DNA from: Amphirosellinia nigrospora
Taxonomy: Eukaryota > Ascomycota > Sordariomycetes > Xylariales > Xylariaceae
Assembly: GCA_004123355.1 (NCBI GenBank)
Contig: SCHM01000009.1
Coordinates: forward strand, 124,001 to 188,000
DNA: 64,000 nucleotides
Direction: 5' to 3'
Both the position numbers and the translations under genes were made by a program. Of this stretch, positions 1-10,660 are shown in pieces. Numbering within the stretch: the stretch's first letter is position 1; every line of letters starts with the position of its first letter. The notes beneath the pieces are model-generated. The model was not told where the DNA came from. It saw only the letters and a program-made list of their open reading frames with translations, and made no database searches.

Positions 1-460
1 TAATACCGTAATAATCTCTCTGGGAATTTTGTAAGTATCTCTATGTTAGGGTGAATGGTATTAGATGCTATTTTACTCAAGAGCTGCATGTCCACGCCCG
101 TCTTCTCTGCGAGCTCGGCGCTGCCAAAGGCACGGTTCTCCGACGACAATGCAGAGAAGACCCAGTGTCCGCTCCGACAACAGTCATAGGTAGTATGAGA
201 TGCTAATAGTGATTGATGGGCTGCAGTGAGTCAAAGCAGCTCTTGAGCAAAAAGGGGGTCAATGGAACTCTACAAACCGAGTATTGGATTCTGCGACACG
301 TCTCTCTAGGTAATTCCAGAGACTCGGCAAGTTTGCGCCCGCCCTCGACTAGGCGACGGCGAGTTCTCTCATCCCCGAGTTTGAGAGCACCGTCCAGGCG
401 CTGCAGAAGCGATTCAATCTGATCTGCTAGCGCCTCATATTCGGTAGCGTTGTATTTCAT
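1..460 (-). pseudogene. 5' part of a fungal O-methyltransferase, cut by window edge and frameshifted
   Basis: This is the N-terminal, dimerisation part of a secondary-metabolism type SAM-dependent O-methyltransferase. The start ATG is at 460-458. Exon 1 (460-278, 61 codons) is a helical stretch with RLVEGGRKLAESLELP. The likely intron is 277-203 (GTTTGT...TTAG). Exon 2 reads LPMTVVGADTG, then needs a one-base shift near position 160 to continue VFSALSSENRAFG and AELAEKTGVDMQLL, a typical winged-helix segment. A second intron with a CCCTAAC branch and CCCAG acceptor leads to the window edge. The methyltransferase domain lies outside the window. It points away from the complete O-methyltransferase at 1375. 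The frameshift suggests a pseudogene, though a sequencing error is not excluded. The family call is firm; the substrate is unknown. Confidence 0.7.
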
Positions 461-1374
461 TTTAAATTGCTGTCACACTTCAAAATGACGCCGTTAGACG
501 TCTACAGAGTCTAACGATATTTATAGGTTCCACCTGAGGGCTACTAACGCGGTGATGGGAAAGGCACTCAGTAGCTTGGAAGAAGACCTCATTGTCCAGT
601 TATGATTATCGTGCCAATGAAGCAGGCGGATCGTACGTATGGATGTACCTACGAGGTATTCACCATGTAATTCACCATGTAATGTACTTATGTTAGATAT
701 CTTTGTGCGGGTCACAGGTACTAGTACCTGTCAAGATGTACCTACGAGGTATTCACCATGTAATGTAAGTACTTACTTATGTTAGATATCTTTGTGCGGG
801 GTCACAGGTACTAGTACCTGTCGAGAGACTGGTCTCAGTCAAGGATCCAGGCTTGCCTCGCTTTCCCTGCCACCTGAGACGGAATCCGGGCGCAAACCAT
901 GCACTAGTGCTCTCTCATCCCTTGTCGGTGATTGGATCGATCTTGTAGTATCCGGCTCCAACCAAGAGCCTGCTTCAATCAGCCTCTGGTTTCATGCAGT
1001 TGGACGTTGGGCCCTCTTAACATTGCAACCTCGGGTTCCTACGAAAGTGCCAAGCGTTTGTGGTGTGACTCAGTTGAGATGAAGAATGTGTCAGTGTGAG
1101 AGCCTTTGTATCAATAACATCCCAACGCTCGTGGGGGCCAAATGACGTGTAGCCTGCTGTCTAATACACGGATGTAATCCTCTCCGCTCCAACTGCCGCT
1201 GGGGGCTGAATGAGGAGAAGAGCAATAAGTCCTCCATATCCAAACCCAAAGAGGCAGAGAGGCAGAGCCTAATAATCGCAACTCTCTTTCAAGCTCCATC
1301 TCTGTGAGATTAGATATCGCATCTCACCTATCGCGCCCACCTTTTAGATTTTGCCATCTTCCTTCTCGGTCAAA
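461..1374. other. Intergenic region between divergent O-methyltransferase genes
   Basis: No convincing gene. Short frames here have no recognisable motif. It holds a 90-bp tandem duplication (642-824) and would contain both promoters of the divergent gene pair. Confidence 0.5.
642..824. repeat. Two-copy tandem duplication of about 90 bp
   Basis: Copy 1 (642-734) and copy 2 (735-824) share blocks such as GATGTACCTACGAGGTATTC and the palindromic AGGTACTAGTACCT. Copy 1 carries an extra TTCACCATGTAA and copy 2 an extra AAGTACTT. The duplication lies in the divergent promoter region. Confidence 0.85.
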
Positions 1375-2877
1375 ATGACACCACCTGACGCTACTCCCAA
1401 AATCGTCGAACTAGCTGCGAAGATAAGCAGCTCAGTTGCAGAGCTACAAGAACATCTATCAGCCCAGGGACTCGAGTCCCCATCCTTTGCTGAGGATAGC
1501 CCTCCAACCCTCCCTACCGAGCTGCATAAAATTCGGGATGATGTCCTGGACGCAACTGCTGAGCTCCATGAGGTTCTCTTGGAACCTCTGATGCTGATCT
1601 ACAAATTCGCAGGTGTAAGGATCTCTTGGGATCAGCTAGGTGCTCACAAACTAATATTCTCAAGGTCGCGAATGTCATCAGCATTGACTCTATTGTCCGG
1701 TTCAAGATTCTGGACATGATCCCGTTTGGCAGCAAGGTCTCTTTTGAAGATATTGCAGAGAAGACGAAGCTTGATAAAGGGCTTGTTAGGCGCCTGCTTC
1801 GATATGCGATAACCATGCGTATCCTGACCGAACCGGAACCAGAGATGGTAGCACATACCAAGATCTCCAAGTTCTTAGCCATCCCATACATTACCGCCTG
1901 GGCCAACTTTGAGAGCCGCGATACCTGGCCGGCTATTCCCAGAGTAAGGGCACCTCATTTATATGAAACACAGAGAGTATCGTTCTAACACAGGTGCTCT
2001 ATACCAGGTTGGAGAAGCAATTGAGAAATGGCCGGCCTCCCAGGAAGCCAATGAGACTGTAAGTATTGACCGTGTTCCATGCCTGATCCACCGTATTATT
2101 TAGACTAATACTGATCTTCACAGGCCTTCGCCCTTGCCAACAATGGAAAGTCAGTATTCGAAGTCCTCAGCTCAGACCCTGAGGCGGCCATGCGTTTTGC
2201 AGGCGGCATGAAATCCCTGGACCATGTCCCGGGTTGCGGAGACGGGTTTGTTCACAAGGCCTACGATTGGGCTTCCCTCGGAAATGTATACATCGTGAAC
2301 GTGGGTGGGCAACGAGGCTCCGTCGCGATAGACCTAGCAAGTAAGTTTGAAAACCTCAAGCTGCTTGTCCAGGATGCGCCCCCGGTCATTCAAGGCGCCG
2401 ACTCCGCCGTTCCCGACCAGTTGAAAGAGCGCGTCCAGTTCCAGCCGCACGACCTCTTTGGGGAACAGACGGTTCAAGCAGACGTCTATTTCTTCCGCAT
2501 GATCCTGCGCTCATGGGGCGATAAATACGCCGTCAACATCCTGAAAGCTCAGATCCCCGCACTCAAGCCCGGAGCAAAGATCCTCATTCAGGATGCATGC
2601 ATGCCAGGGCCGAACAGTGCTAGTCCATTATGGAGAGAGCGAACTATGAGGTAGGCAACCGTGTTTATAGATGTGACAGGTGAACTCGTCTCCTTATTGA
2701 CAAAAACTCCCTAGGTCGGTTGACATGGCGTTGAAATTCTACTTCAACAGCTATGAGAGACATCTGGATGAATGGAAATCGCTTCTCGCGGCGGCAGATA
2801 AGCGATTTGTCCTTCATAAGGTGTATGAGACCATGGAATCTCAGCTAGCGGTCCTTGAAGTTCACTGGGATGTGTAA
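1375..2877 (+). CDS. SAM-dependent O-methyltransferase, five exons
   Basis: A complete gene model of 419 aa, a usual length for fungal O-methyltransferases that methylate hydroxyls of polyketides or other secondary metabolites. Exons: 1375-1614, 1665-1943, 2008-2058, 2124-2650 and 2715-2877; all phases close and no stop interrupts. Residues 1-190 form the helical and winged-helix dimerisation part (FGSKVSFEDIAEKTKLD). The SAM-binding glycine loop is VNVGGQRGS near residues 248-256, followed by LKLLVQDAPPVI and the motif around RMILRSWGDKY (315-325). Oddities: the loop has VNVGGQ where VDVGGG is usual, and Arg 319 sits where the catalytic His of LHxW is expected. The splice sites look healthy, so it is probably expressed, but methyl transfer may be altered. 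The neighbouring truncated O-methyltransferase and the P450 relics suggest a former metabolite cluster. Confidence 0.85.
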
Positions 2878-4021
2878 CTACATGGCAGTCCATCAGTGCC
2901 AGGTTCGTCGGCTACCCGAGCTTGGAGGTACATCGGGCAATTGGTAATTTCTATTCTCGACAAAGCTAGGGGTCTCCTGGCTCGCATTTTGGTCATTCCA
3001 GGTTAGCAGTGAGGGTACGGCTTTCAGATTGCGTCGATCAAAGTGCAACTTGGTCTCCCTTAGAGCAAGGTAGACATGCTTAGTACAATACTCTATACTG
3101 CTCCCTTAGATTCAAGCCTTGTTCTCTCGTCCAGGTTTCCCACAGCTGCTTCCAGCTTTTCATCCCAATGAATGAAATAAAAACAATCAATTGAATCGTA
3201 TTGCCTGTTATTCTGGTGTCTTCCATCTCTCAAAAATCCACGCACGCAAAGCTGCATGGAGCTGCTTGATCGTGTAGGAGCTACTTGTATATGTCATTGC
3301 TGTTTCTCATTTGAAAAGAGCCTTAGACCCATTCGACCCGCCCTTGGCATACATATGGTGGTAAACGCAACGCGTGCCTCCATCTTCGTCATTTACATAG
3401 ATTTCGATGAATATCGAATCCATTGAATTCGGTGAAGCATTCCAAAATATCATTCTCATAAATTTTTTTCTTAGATTGTCGAACAGTAGCACCTTGCTTC
3501 AAACGGTGAAGAGAAAGATCGGGGGGGTCTAGAACTGTAGGAGGGGCGGAGGGGCCAGACGTGAGACCGGGAGCAGGAAGAACAATGACTAGAGTGACAT
3601 CCTGGTATGACAGGGTGCTGCTGTAAAGAAGTAACATTGGAGGATTACTGTTAAAAAATAGTAGGACTCATGCAACCCAACATGATTCAAAATACACCCC
3701 TCAGCGCTACCGCTTCTCCAACACCACGTACCAACAACAAGACCTGCACTGCTGACATTGCACCGTTGGTAGGGGGTTTCTAATGGCTCGCTACGTTGGT
3801 CCCCTCCAGACCCTATTGCAAGGCTGGGGGCTGGAAAAAGAGGAGGAAGGGGCCGAGATGGGGAATGGAAACTCATAGGATTGAACATGATTAGATAAGA
3901 TGACGGATCGTCCTTCTTTGCGCATTTATTCGGATTGCTCGCAGTACAACATTGCAATCCTGACACACCACATGTCCTTTGGCTCGCGTTTTACGGTCTC
4001 AATCACATACTCTCAATCGCA
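2878..4021. other. Intergenic, no supported gene
   Basis: The minus-strand frames between 3307 and 3966 overlap each other, lack motifs and run through the promoter of the rhodopsin gene. They look spurious. Nothing else was recognised. Confidence 0.5.
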
Positions 4022-5228
4022 ATGGATCCGACAATGCTCCCTCTCCCGATGAACCCGAATGACCCTGGGCGTGGCATTTGGTTCATCGGTTTGACATGGA
4101 CATTCACCAGTCTGAGTATACTCACCGTCGCCGCTCGTTTTTGGGTGCGCCTCGCGGTTACTCATATATTGTATGTTGAGGACTGGCTCATGCTACTTGC
4201 CACCGTAAGCACATCACCAACCCAGATATTTTTCTCACCGTGCGCTCTAACAGGCAGACTCCGTAGCTGCTCAACCTCCTCGGTGAATCCTTTCTCACCG
4301 TCTCTTATCATTATGGCCTCGGAAAACACGACACAGATCTCACCTTTGACCAGCTCGTCAACACCTCTAAGTGGATATGGATTCAGTACCTCCCTGCGAT
4401 CCTGTCGTCCGCCGTGGCCAGGATTTCCATCACGATCTTACTTGTCCGCATCTTTGCGCCAAAGACCGTACTGAAGTGGTTCCTGATAGTCACAACTACA
4501 CTCTCATGCGCGGCCATCTTTGCTCAGATCATCACTGTCTTCAATCAATTTAAACCCGTCGAAGGCTTGTGGAACCCTTTGGCTGGGGCTAAGTTGCAGT
4601 ATAGCCCGACGATCGCCGAGGTCGAGGGTAACATTATAGGAGGTAAGTTTGTCCCTGCATCTATCGATTGACCGTAACATATCGTACTGATGATGCCCAC
4701 CTCGAAAGCTCTGTTTGCGTTCGGGATTTAGTTTACGTCTTGGCGCCGGTCATAGTTGTCTGGAAGCTTAACATGGCGTTCCGCAAAAAGCTCGGCCTCA
4801 TCATTCTTCTCTCCTTCTCTCTCATCACCATGGGTCTCTCCATCGCCAAATCCGTCAACGCCACGAGCAGCGCCGGGACGCTCTACGGCAACACGTTGGG
4901 GCTTTTCTTCGCTGGCGTAGAACAAACCTTCGTCATCATACTGGGATGTGTTCCGCCACTGAGCTCCATCACCAAGCTCAAGCTCCCAGCAGCTATACAA
5001 TCCATGACTGATTCGGTCAGACAGTTGGTCGGCAGCACCAGTCGCAGCAGCCGCGACACACAGTATAACGTCGAAAACTCCAATGAGCGCGGTGAAGGTA
5101 GCTATGGAGCTTATTACGAGATGAATGTCGGGAGCAAGTCGACGTCTTCGGTTCGTGCTAAGAACATGGTTGACACGACACTTCAGATCAATGGTTCCGC
5201 CCATTCTGTGAAAAGCTTGATCAAATAA
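4022..5228 (+). CDS. Fungal rhodopsin-domain integral membrane protein, atypical splice
   Basis: A seven-helix membrane protein of the fungal rhodopsin-domain (SAT4/PTH11-like) group. Exon 1 (4022-4204) has a first helix around WFIGLTWTFTSLSILTVAAR and the family's acidic YVEDWLMLL. Exon 2 (4267-4642) has the conserved YHYGLGKHDTDLT and helices 3-5. The last exon has VYVLAPVIVVWKL and later helices, then a polar tail. The intron after 4642 is the problem. The natural acceptor at 4708 would add ALFAF but then hits a TAG, as if one base were lost. An acceptor at 4731 (ATTTAG) restores the frame with exon 4732-5228 and gives 351 aa, but skips about eight residues of a helix. It is either a living gene using a shifted acceptor or a one-base frameshift pseudogene. 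Ligand and role are unknown. Confidence 0.75.
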
Positions 5229-6579
5229 TATCCGCTCAGCTCGTTACGACACCAATGACCACCGTTGACAGGACTTCCTAGCAAGCATGTTGCTCTATCT
5301 TGATTTGATATGCCTTATGTATCAACCTTTCGGCGTCTGATGTTTGTCACGACCATGACCCTATTCGCCCATAACAGCGAGATAATCTAGCCATCATTAC
5401 CACCCTGAAGTCGCATGATCAGCTTCAGTGTCGAACTATTAGCCATGGTGCTAGGGTCGCCCACTTCATGTACTTAAGCTCTCGCGATTTCTATTCCACT
5501 AGTTAGCTGTTTTCTAAAAAATCAATCCATTCTTGAATTCTAATCTAATACACAATATCGCGTGGTTATCGAACGTATCAGGGTATTTCTCGAAATCGGT
5601 CCTGCCTTGTTTCCAAAATTCTTTCTTCGCATCGAGTTCTCTAAAACCGGGGTAAAATAACCTCCTAAAAAGGTCCTTGTCGCAATACACGAAAACAAAA
5701 CCAAATACCTCCCCTAGCTGTTATATACCTAGGTAGCCTTAAAACGTTATAAATATTTAATACTATCGTTTACAAAAAGCTTAAAAAACATACCACGTAT
5801 AAAAATGTCAGGAATATTGGGTTTCACTGGGCTGCAGTACCAGCCTATACATACATACTACTCCCGCCCATCTTCCACTCTAGATTCTTCCCTTCTTCAA
5901 GCTTTACTCTTATATGCTACCTACTATCAACAGTACTATTGTTGTACCTGACCTAGATGACAGCCCCTCTCGTGACAAAAAAAAAAACAACATAAAATCT
6001 ACCTTAACAAAAAATATAGCATAATGTCAAGAAATCACTGTATATAACACATATACGACACTGATCAGGTATAGCAGCGAAAATAAACCGTTACGGCCAC
6101 GAAACCAGCAATACTCCTATATCGAGAAGTTGATTACTTGAGGAAGAAAAGCCACCCTCTGCAGCCCTTTCTTCTACAAGGTCTTAAATATAGTGACGTA
6201 CCCTGTTGGCTAGTGCCCTGTCATATAGTACTAGGTTAGGAGTCTAGTCCAGCATGACACTTTGTACTATTATTTTGGAAATAACTTTTACGCTAAAATA
6301 GGATCGTAGACCGAAATTTATTATATAAATCTAAAAAATGTTAGTTATTAAATAAATAAAACTTCTAGTTAGTCTATAAATACAAATAAAATATAAATAA
6401 TCGGGAAATAAATATAAACTACATAAATAAATCCCCCGTTTAGCTTAACTCTTAGCTTAAGCAGCAAACGTCCTATATTTTACTTACTTAAGATCATGAG
6501 TTCGAATCGTTATGCTAATATGTTGTTCCCAGATATTTAATGTATTAGAGAATGGAAGCAACATCACTACGCTAGTGTT
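5229..6579. other. AT-rich gene desert
   Basis: No coding frame of note. The sequence becomes very AT-rich, especially 6240-6440, with many TA dinucleotides, as expected of RIP-eroded repeat DNA. A tRNA-like stretch near 6430-6520 (TAGCTTAAC...GAGTTCGAATCG) resembles A- and B-box spacing and may be a mutated SINE or tRNA relic. Confidence 0.4.
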
Positions 6580-7173
6580 ATGATGGCTTTATACAATTTA
6601 TCATCCTCATCGTCCTCTCATCTTTCGAGTATGACCTCGACTATTTTGGTCATAGACGCGGCCGCTTCTAACTCATTTAATGCGCTCTCATTGGATAACC
6701 CAGAGTCTCCGCGTGACCGCAGCTTGAAAACCAATCTCACTTTCATTGATCTACCGCTCGAAATCCGCGAGATAATATGGCGCTTCGCACTCCCTGAACG
6801 TCGGGTCTTTAAAGCTCTAGTCTAGGCGTCGCCCGCCCTGAAAATGTAGTTGCTCAATCGGTCAGAGCTGAAAATGCCCGTCGCCCATGCGTGCTTTGAG
6901 GCTCGTCGCGTCGTCATGGAGTCCGGGTATGTTTTGGCTTTTCGTGACGAGGACGAACCAGACGACACTGGCGTATGGTTTAATCCCAAGATGGATCACA
7001 TCGATCGAACTATCTAGGGACCAGGAGATTGGAATGCGGGAGCCTGAGTTTCACGCCAAGGACCGAGTTCACGTCCGAAAACGATCAATGTCTTAGTACG
7101 TGATTCGAGCCGTAGATATGCTATAAGCTCAAAACGAAATGCATTTCGTTGTCATGATTCATCGATCAACTAA
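6580..7173 (+). pseudogene. 2EXR-domain protein, pseudogene with in-frame stops
   Basis: A single reading frame of about 197 codons carries a 2EXR-type fungal domain: FIDLPLEIREIIWRFALPER (about residues 57-76), then PVAHACFEARRVV and DTGVWFNPKMDHID. These match the family's order of an LPxEIRxxIW box, a C-x-E-A/S-R box and a FNP box. Four stops interrupt the same frame: TAG at 6823 and 6847, TAG at 7015 and TGA at 7045. Each TAG can be read as a former CAG and the TGA as a former CGA, that is, C-to-T changes. Homology clearly continues across the first two stops in one frame. No intron removes them. The function of 2EXR proteins is not established. Confidence 0.75.
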
Positions 7174-7350
7174 ACTATCTCGTGTAATGCAAAACAACAG
7201 AATTACACCCTCTCCTCTTTTTGAACAGAGTGGTTCGCATACAAGTTTAGCGCCATGGAAGGCAACCTTCCGCCTGGGTTCTACTAAAGATAGATAGCGC
7301 CAATACAAGCTTCACGTTTCCTAAGACTCGTTACCATTCATCTGTCTCTC

Positions 7351-8579
7351 CTAATTCCCGATCTGCAAGCGGCGCACCAGGTTGCGGTCAGTCTTTCGTC
7401 CCTCTGGAAAACCAGGGCTCCATGCATCGTGAAGACCCGTCACCTCATCTTGGCACCCTTGTCTTTGATAGCCATACCAAGATGGCCTAACGGGATTGTA
7501 CGGTCTTAGCGCGGGTCGGTCTTGCCTTCTACTGAATACACGGGCATATAACTTGGGAAATGCGGGCGCACACGAAGCCATGATGACAAGGTCCGCCTCC
7601 ACTCTATCAATAGGATATTAGCAAGCCTTGACGGCGTGGGGATACATGGATTCAGGAACACCTACGCTACTGTGATATAGAGCCAGAATATGTCATAGGT
7701 TGCATCCGGCGAATTCTGCTGCGAAAGCTGGAGAATCTTAACGATTGCAGCAATCATAGCGCTGTGAAACATGGGTATTAGTAGATAGTTTGGTCAATAT
7801 CATCACATGACGTATCGTACAAAAAGCCGAGGGCCATAATCAGTACAACGGTGATTTTACGCGACATCTTCATCTGTAAATTCCGGAGGAAAATAGCCGG
7901 AGAGACTGCCAGAGCCAGATCGGCAAAGGCGGACCACGCTGTAGCACAGTAAGTTGTTGACCAAGACCAACTAGACAAGGAATATATATGCAGGGGTTTG
8001 GTGCTGACCGCTTGCCAGAGTATTAACAATATCGTAGAGTTGAGCAGGAACACATCGTTTTGGTGAAAAAGAATGCCAGATTTGGCCCTGAGGGTTACAG
8101 ATAACAAAAATAATGACTATTGACGGCGCTGTCAGGACGAAAAGCACCGCAATCACGCCATACAGAAGCCAGATGCCTCTTGTCGCTCTACCCATCAGCT
8201 TTTAGATCAACATGACAATTGCAAGTTTTAGAAGGCAATAGGCGATGATTCCCGGGGTCTCCAAGATAGTGTTATAGTAAGCAATCAGGTAAATGTCGTG
8301 GCTAGACAGGTTGCTTATGTGTTGACCAAGACCGTGGGCTATAATAACAACAGACATGAGTGCTCTAGCGGAAACATTCAGCAGCGCGGCGAAGCTGACA
8401 ATGGCGTCGTCCCATCCAGGGCGTTGGATTATGTAGATTCGGCTGTAGATTCGCAATACAACGCAGACGGTAGATATACCGCCACCTAACCAAATAATAA
8501 TGTTTATGATATGGCCTCTACCTGTCTTAGGCGGGGGCTCAGAAATTTCTCTGATCGTACTCATGATTGTCGACGCCAA
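7351..8579 (-). pseudogene. Fungal rhodopsin-domain protein with a single nonsense codon
   Basis: A second fungal rhodopsin-domain gene. Four exons fit perfectly: 8579-8009, 7938-7821, 7761-7666 and 7603-7351, totalling 346 codons with consistent phases. Motifs include the GWDDAIVSFA acidic box after helix 2, AHGLGQHI, SAWSAFADLALAVSPAIF and the late helix MALGFF...MIAAIVKI. Codon 126 (8204-8202) is TAA, which breaks an otherwise open frame between LAIVMLI and KLMGRATRG. A CAA-to-TAA change would explain it. No plausible intron removes it. The gene was therefore probably lost recently, unless the stop is read through. It shares fold but little sequence with the rhodopsin gene at 4022 and lies on the opposite strand. 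Confidence 0.8.
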
Positions 8580-9133
8580 AAGGCCGGGAGCTCATCTAGG
8601 GCAGGGTAATAAACCAAGTGCTTTGTTATCACCGAATGTTGAAGCGCCTGAGACGAAGAGGTATTGAAAGAGGGGAAGGGTAAAAATGGAAATAGCAGCA
8701 ATGAAAAAACTGATATGTGATATATAAAACGAATTCTCTTCAAATGAAATTGACGGGGAGTAAATTTTAAAAGGGTGAATGGGCGCTGCGTAGGATTAAA
8801 GGTGAGGTATGACGGTTGCAACCTCGGTCTGGTGCTCTGACAAGAAGTTCCAATTGCAAGACACGGTAACCCCCGCCGCGTACAAGAATAACATTTACGT
8901 GGGAAATAACGGCCAATGACACAAAATGCAAAAATCCCACCATCTGTTCACAACTGCGATTGGCTTCCATTGAGAGTGCACCAATTGCCAACCAAATCAA
9001 CGAAGCATCCCGTTATTACGTGACCGGGTTGTCAGGTAAGAAATTCCAACGTCTCAATTCTAGGGATGGGGGCTAAACTATTAAACCTGGCTACGGCTAA
9101 ACTGGACTCCAAAGCGTCCGTTGTTGGAATTGA
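8580..9133. other. Upstream region of the rhodopsin pseudogene
   Basis: It contains the former promoter of the minus-strand rhodopsin gene. Overlapping short frames at 8561-9000 show no motif. No supported gene. Confidence 0.4.
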
Positions 9134-9395
9134 TGACCGGGTCAGAAGTGGGCTCAAACATAAATTTCACACCCCTAGAAAACCGCCATCAAGCCACGTA
9201 CTTCAAGGCATAATCGCATCACCAGTAATGCTTCTTATAATAAGAGATCTTAAACCTATATATATGTAGAGGCTAGAATTATTATAATAATTTTTTTAGT
9301 TATTTTTGTGCGGTTTATTGGTACATAATGTAGGGACTTAACGGTGCGCACTAGAGGGTGTGAAATTTATGTTTGACCTGGCTACTGACCGGGTC
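9134..9395. mobile_element. Candidate miniature inverted-repeat element
   Basis: A 242-bp block is flanked by a direct repeat TGACCGGGTC at 9134-9143 and 9386-9395. Just inside are inverted repeats: CTCAAACATAAATTTCACAC on the left and its complement in the GGGTGTGAAATTTATGTTTG stretch at about 9357-9376. The centre is AT-rich and non-coding. A third TGACCGGGT lies at about 9020, so the flanking repeat may belong to the host rather than being a target duplication. No transposase is present. Confidence 0.55.
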
Positions 9396-9904
9396 TCCAT
9401 GGTTGTCATCGACGTAAGCGTGCTTGGCCCCACCTTCTTGAGAACCCAGTTGCGAGCGACGGGTCGAATAGCACCGTCCTTGCCCTCCGTTGGCCCAATG
9501 ACCTTCTTGCCGTCCGCTTTTTCGAGTAAGCCTTTGGCGGGGCGCCATCCAGAACCCATTGGCGGAAGCCGGTGCGGCGCTGAGGCTGCGCGTTAGTAGA
9601 CCACATAGCGGTGGCTTCATTAGTTCCACGGATGAGCGACGTGGAGCTAAAATACCGTAATAGTGAGCAACGACCTGCGGAAACCGACCTAGTCTTATCT
9701 AGTTTTCGACGTTTTAATGCAGGGCTCTCCATAGCGAAGAGAGTCCAAATGGGTCTTCCGGCAGGATTAGAAGATGATCGCAAGGTGCAGATTCAATGCC
9801 CCTTAACTAGATTCAATGACAAAGAGAGGATTAATCCATTCAATGGGGTAAAGCGATGTCGATATTACAGGAGTATATGTGGCTTGTGAGCTTTTTGCAC
9901 CAGG
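9396..9904. other. Overlapping frames, unassigned
   Basis: Several overlapping minus-strand frames span 9338-9783 (one has MESPALKRRKLDKTRS). None matches a family I know, and their overlap argues that at most one is real. This is possibly a transposon remnant. Confidence 0.25.
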
Positions 9905-10075
9905 TAGATCGTCCTGTTGATTACTTAATACATGTGGCAGTGCGCTGGGGCTGGACTAGTGGCTAGTGCCCAGATTAAGAATTGCACCCTTGTCCTTCGG
10001 GACTACACACAATGCTACAACCAATTGGTACAATACAGAGATAGATCAATATACACACACATCACTGAATCGGAC
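9905..10075 (+). repeat. LTR-like dispersed repeat, family A, copy 1
   Basis: It contains ACTTAATACATGTGGCAGTG, a GGACTAGTGGCTAGTGC block, a CTTCGGGACTA block and a CACACACATCACTGAATC end. The same blocks recur near 31180-31290 and 37075-37222. The ends resemble an LTR (TGTTG start and CA end in the 37-kb copy). No internal retrotransposon sequence adjoins this copy, so it may be a solo LTR. Confidence 0.6.
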
Positions 10076-10202
10076 ATTATCGTCCTGAATCGGAATGGGA
10101 ATTTCACCTGAGCCTGGACTGAGCAAGACCCGCTTTCGCACAACAAACGGAAAGTGACTGTTTTTAATCTAAACTGGATTTGATAGGATTGTACAACTAC
10201 AA

Positions 10203-10220
10203 CGACTTCCTAGGAAGTCG
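10203..10220. repeat. Perfect 18-bp palindrome
   Basis: CGACTTCCTAGGAAGTCG equals its own reverse complement. It could be a dimeric protein-binding site or an excision scar; the sequence does not decide. Confidence 0.8.
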
Positions 10221-10601
10221 CTCCTCGGCCTATGAAATGCCTTTCTGTGTGGTGATATGAGTGCCGCAACACCAACACTCTTGCTCCATTGTCTATAATA
10301 CGTGTCCCAGCAAGTTGCCGTTGCATCGGCCGATCGTGCAGCTATTGCTTTGAATTACTAAATAATGACTCTCCATCATGAGATAGACTGTCAGGACCTC
10401 TGATATGTGTCATTGCGCAAAGGGCCTACAACCTCTCCCGATGACACGCCTTTTGTCTAGGATCGTGATCGTGGCATAGACGCAGTAGCATCTTGAGAGC
10501 TGGACAGTGCGATAAGGCGTTGCGACGCCACGCTTTAATTTCAAAGGTTGTGGCTTGCCTAATCCATGCCAGCAATTCGTATGGCTTGCCTTGGTCCAAA
10601 C

Positions 10602-10660
10602 TGTTGAAATACTGCTTTACCGAATTGAATGGTAGAGCTGAACTTTTGTTTTCATCACAA
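10602..10660 (+). repeat. Dispersed repeat, copy 1 (partner at 44049-44106)
   Basis: About 59 bp around GAATTGAATGGTAGAGCTGA recur in reverse orientation at 44049-44106 with roughly 90% identity by eye. Both copies are readable as CFxELNGRAELL, so they may come from the same transposon coding region. Confidence 0.7.

Noticed and set aside
3307-3966. Minus-strand frames upstream of the rhodopsin gene
   Set aside because: They overlap one another and the promoter, and show no motif.
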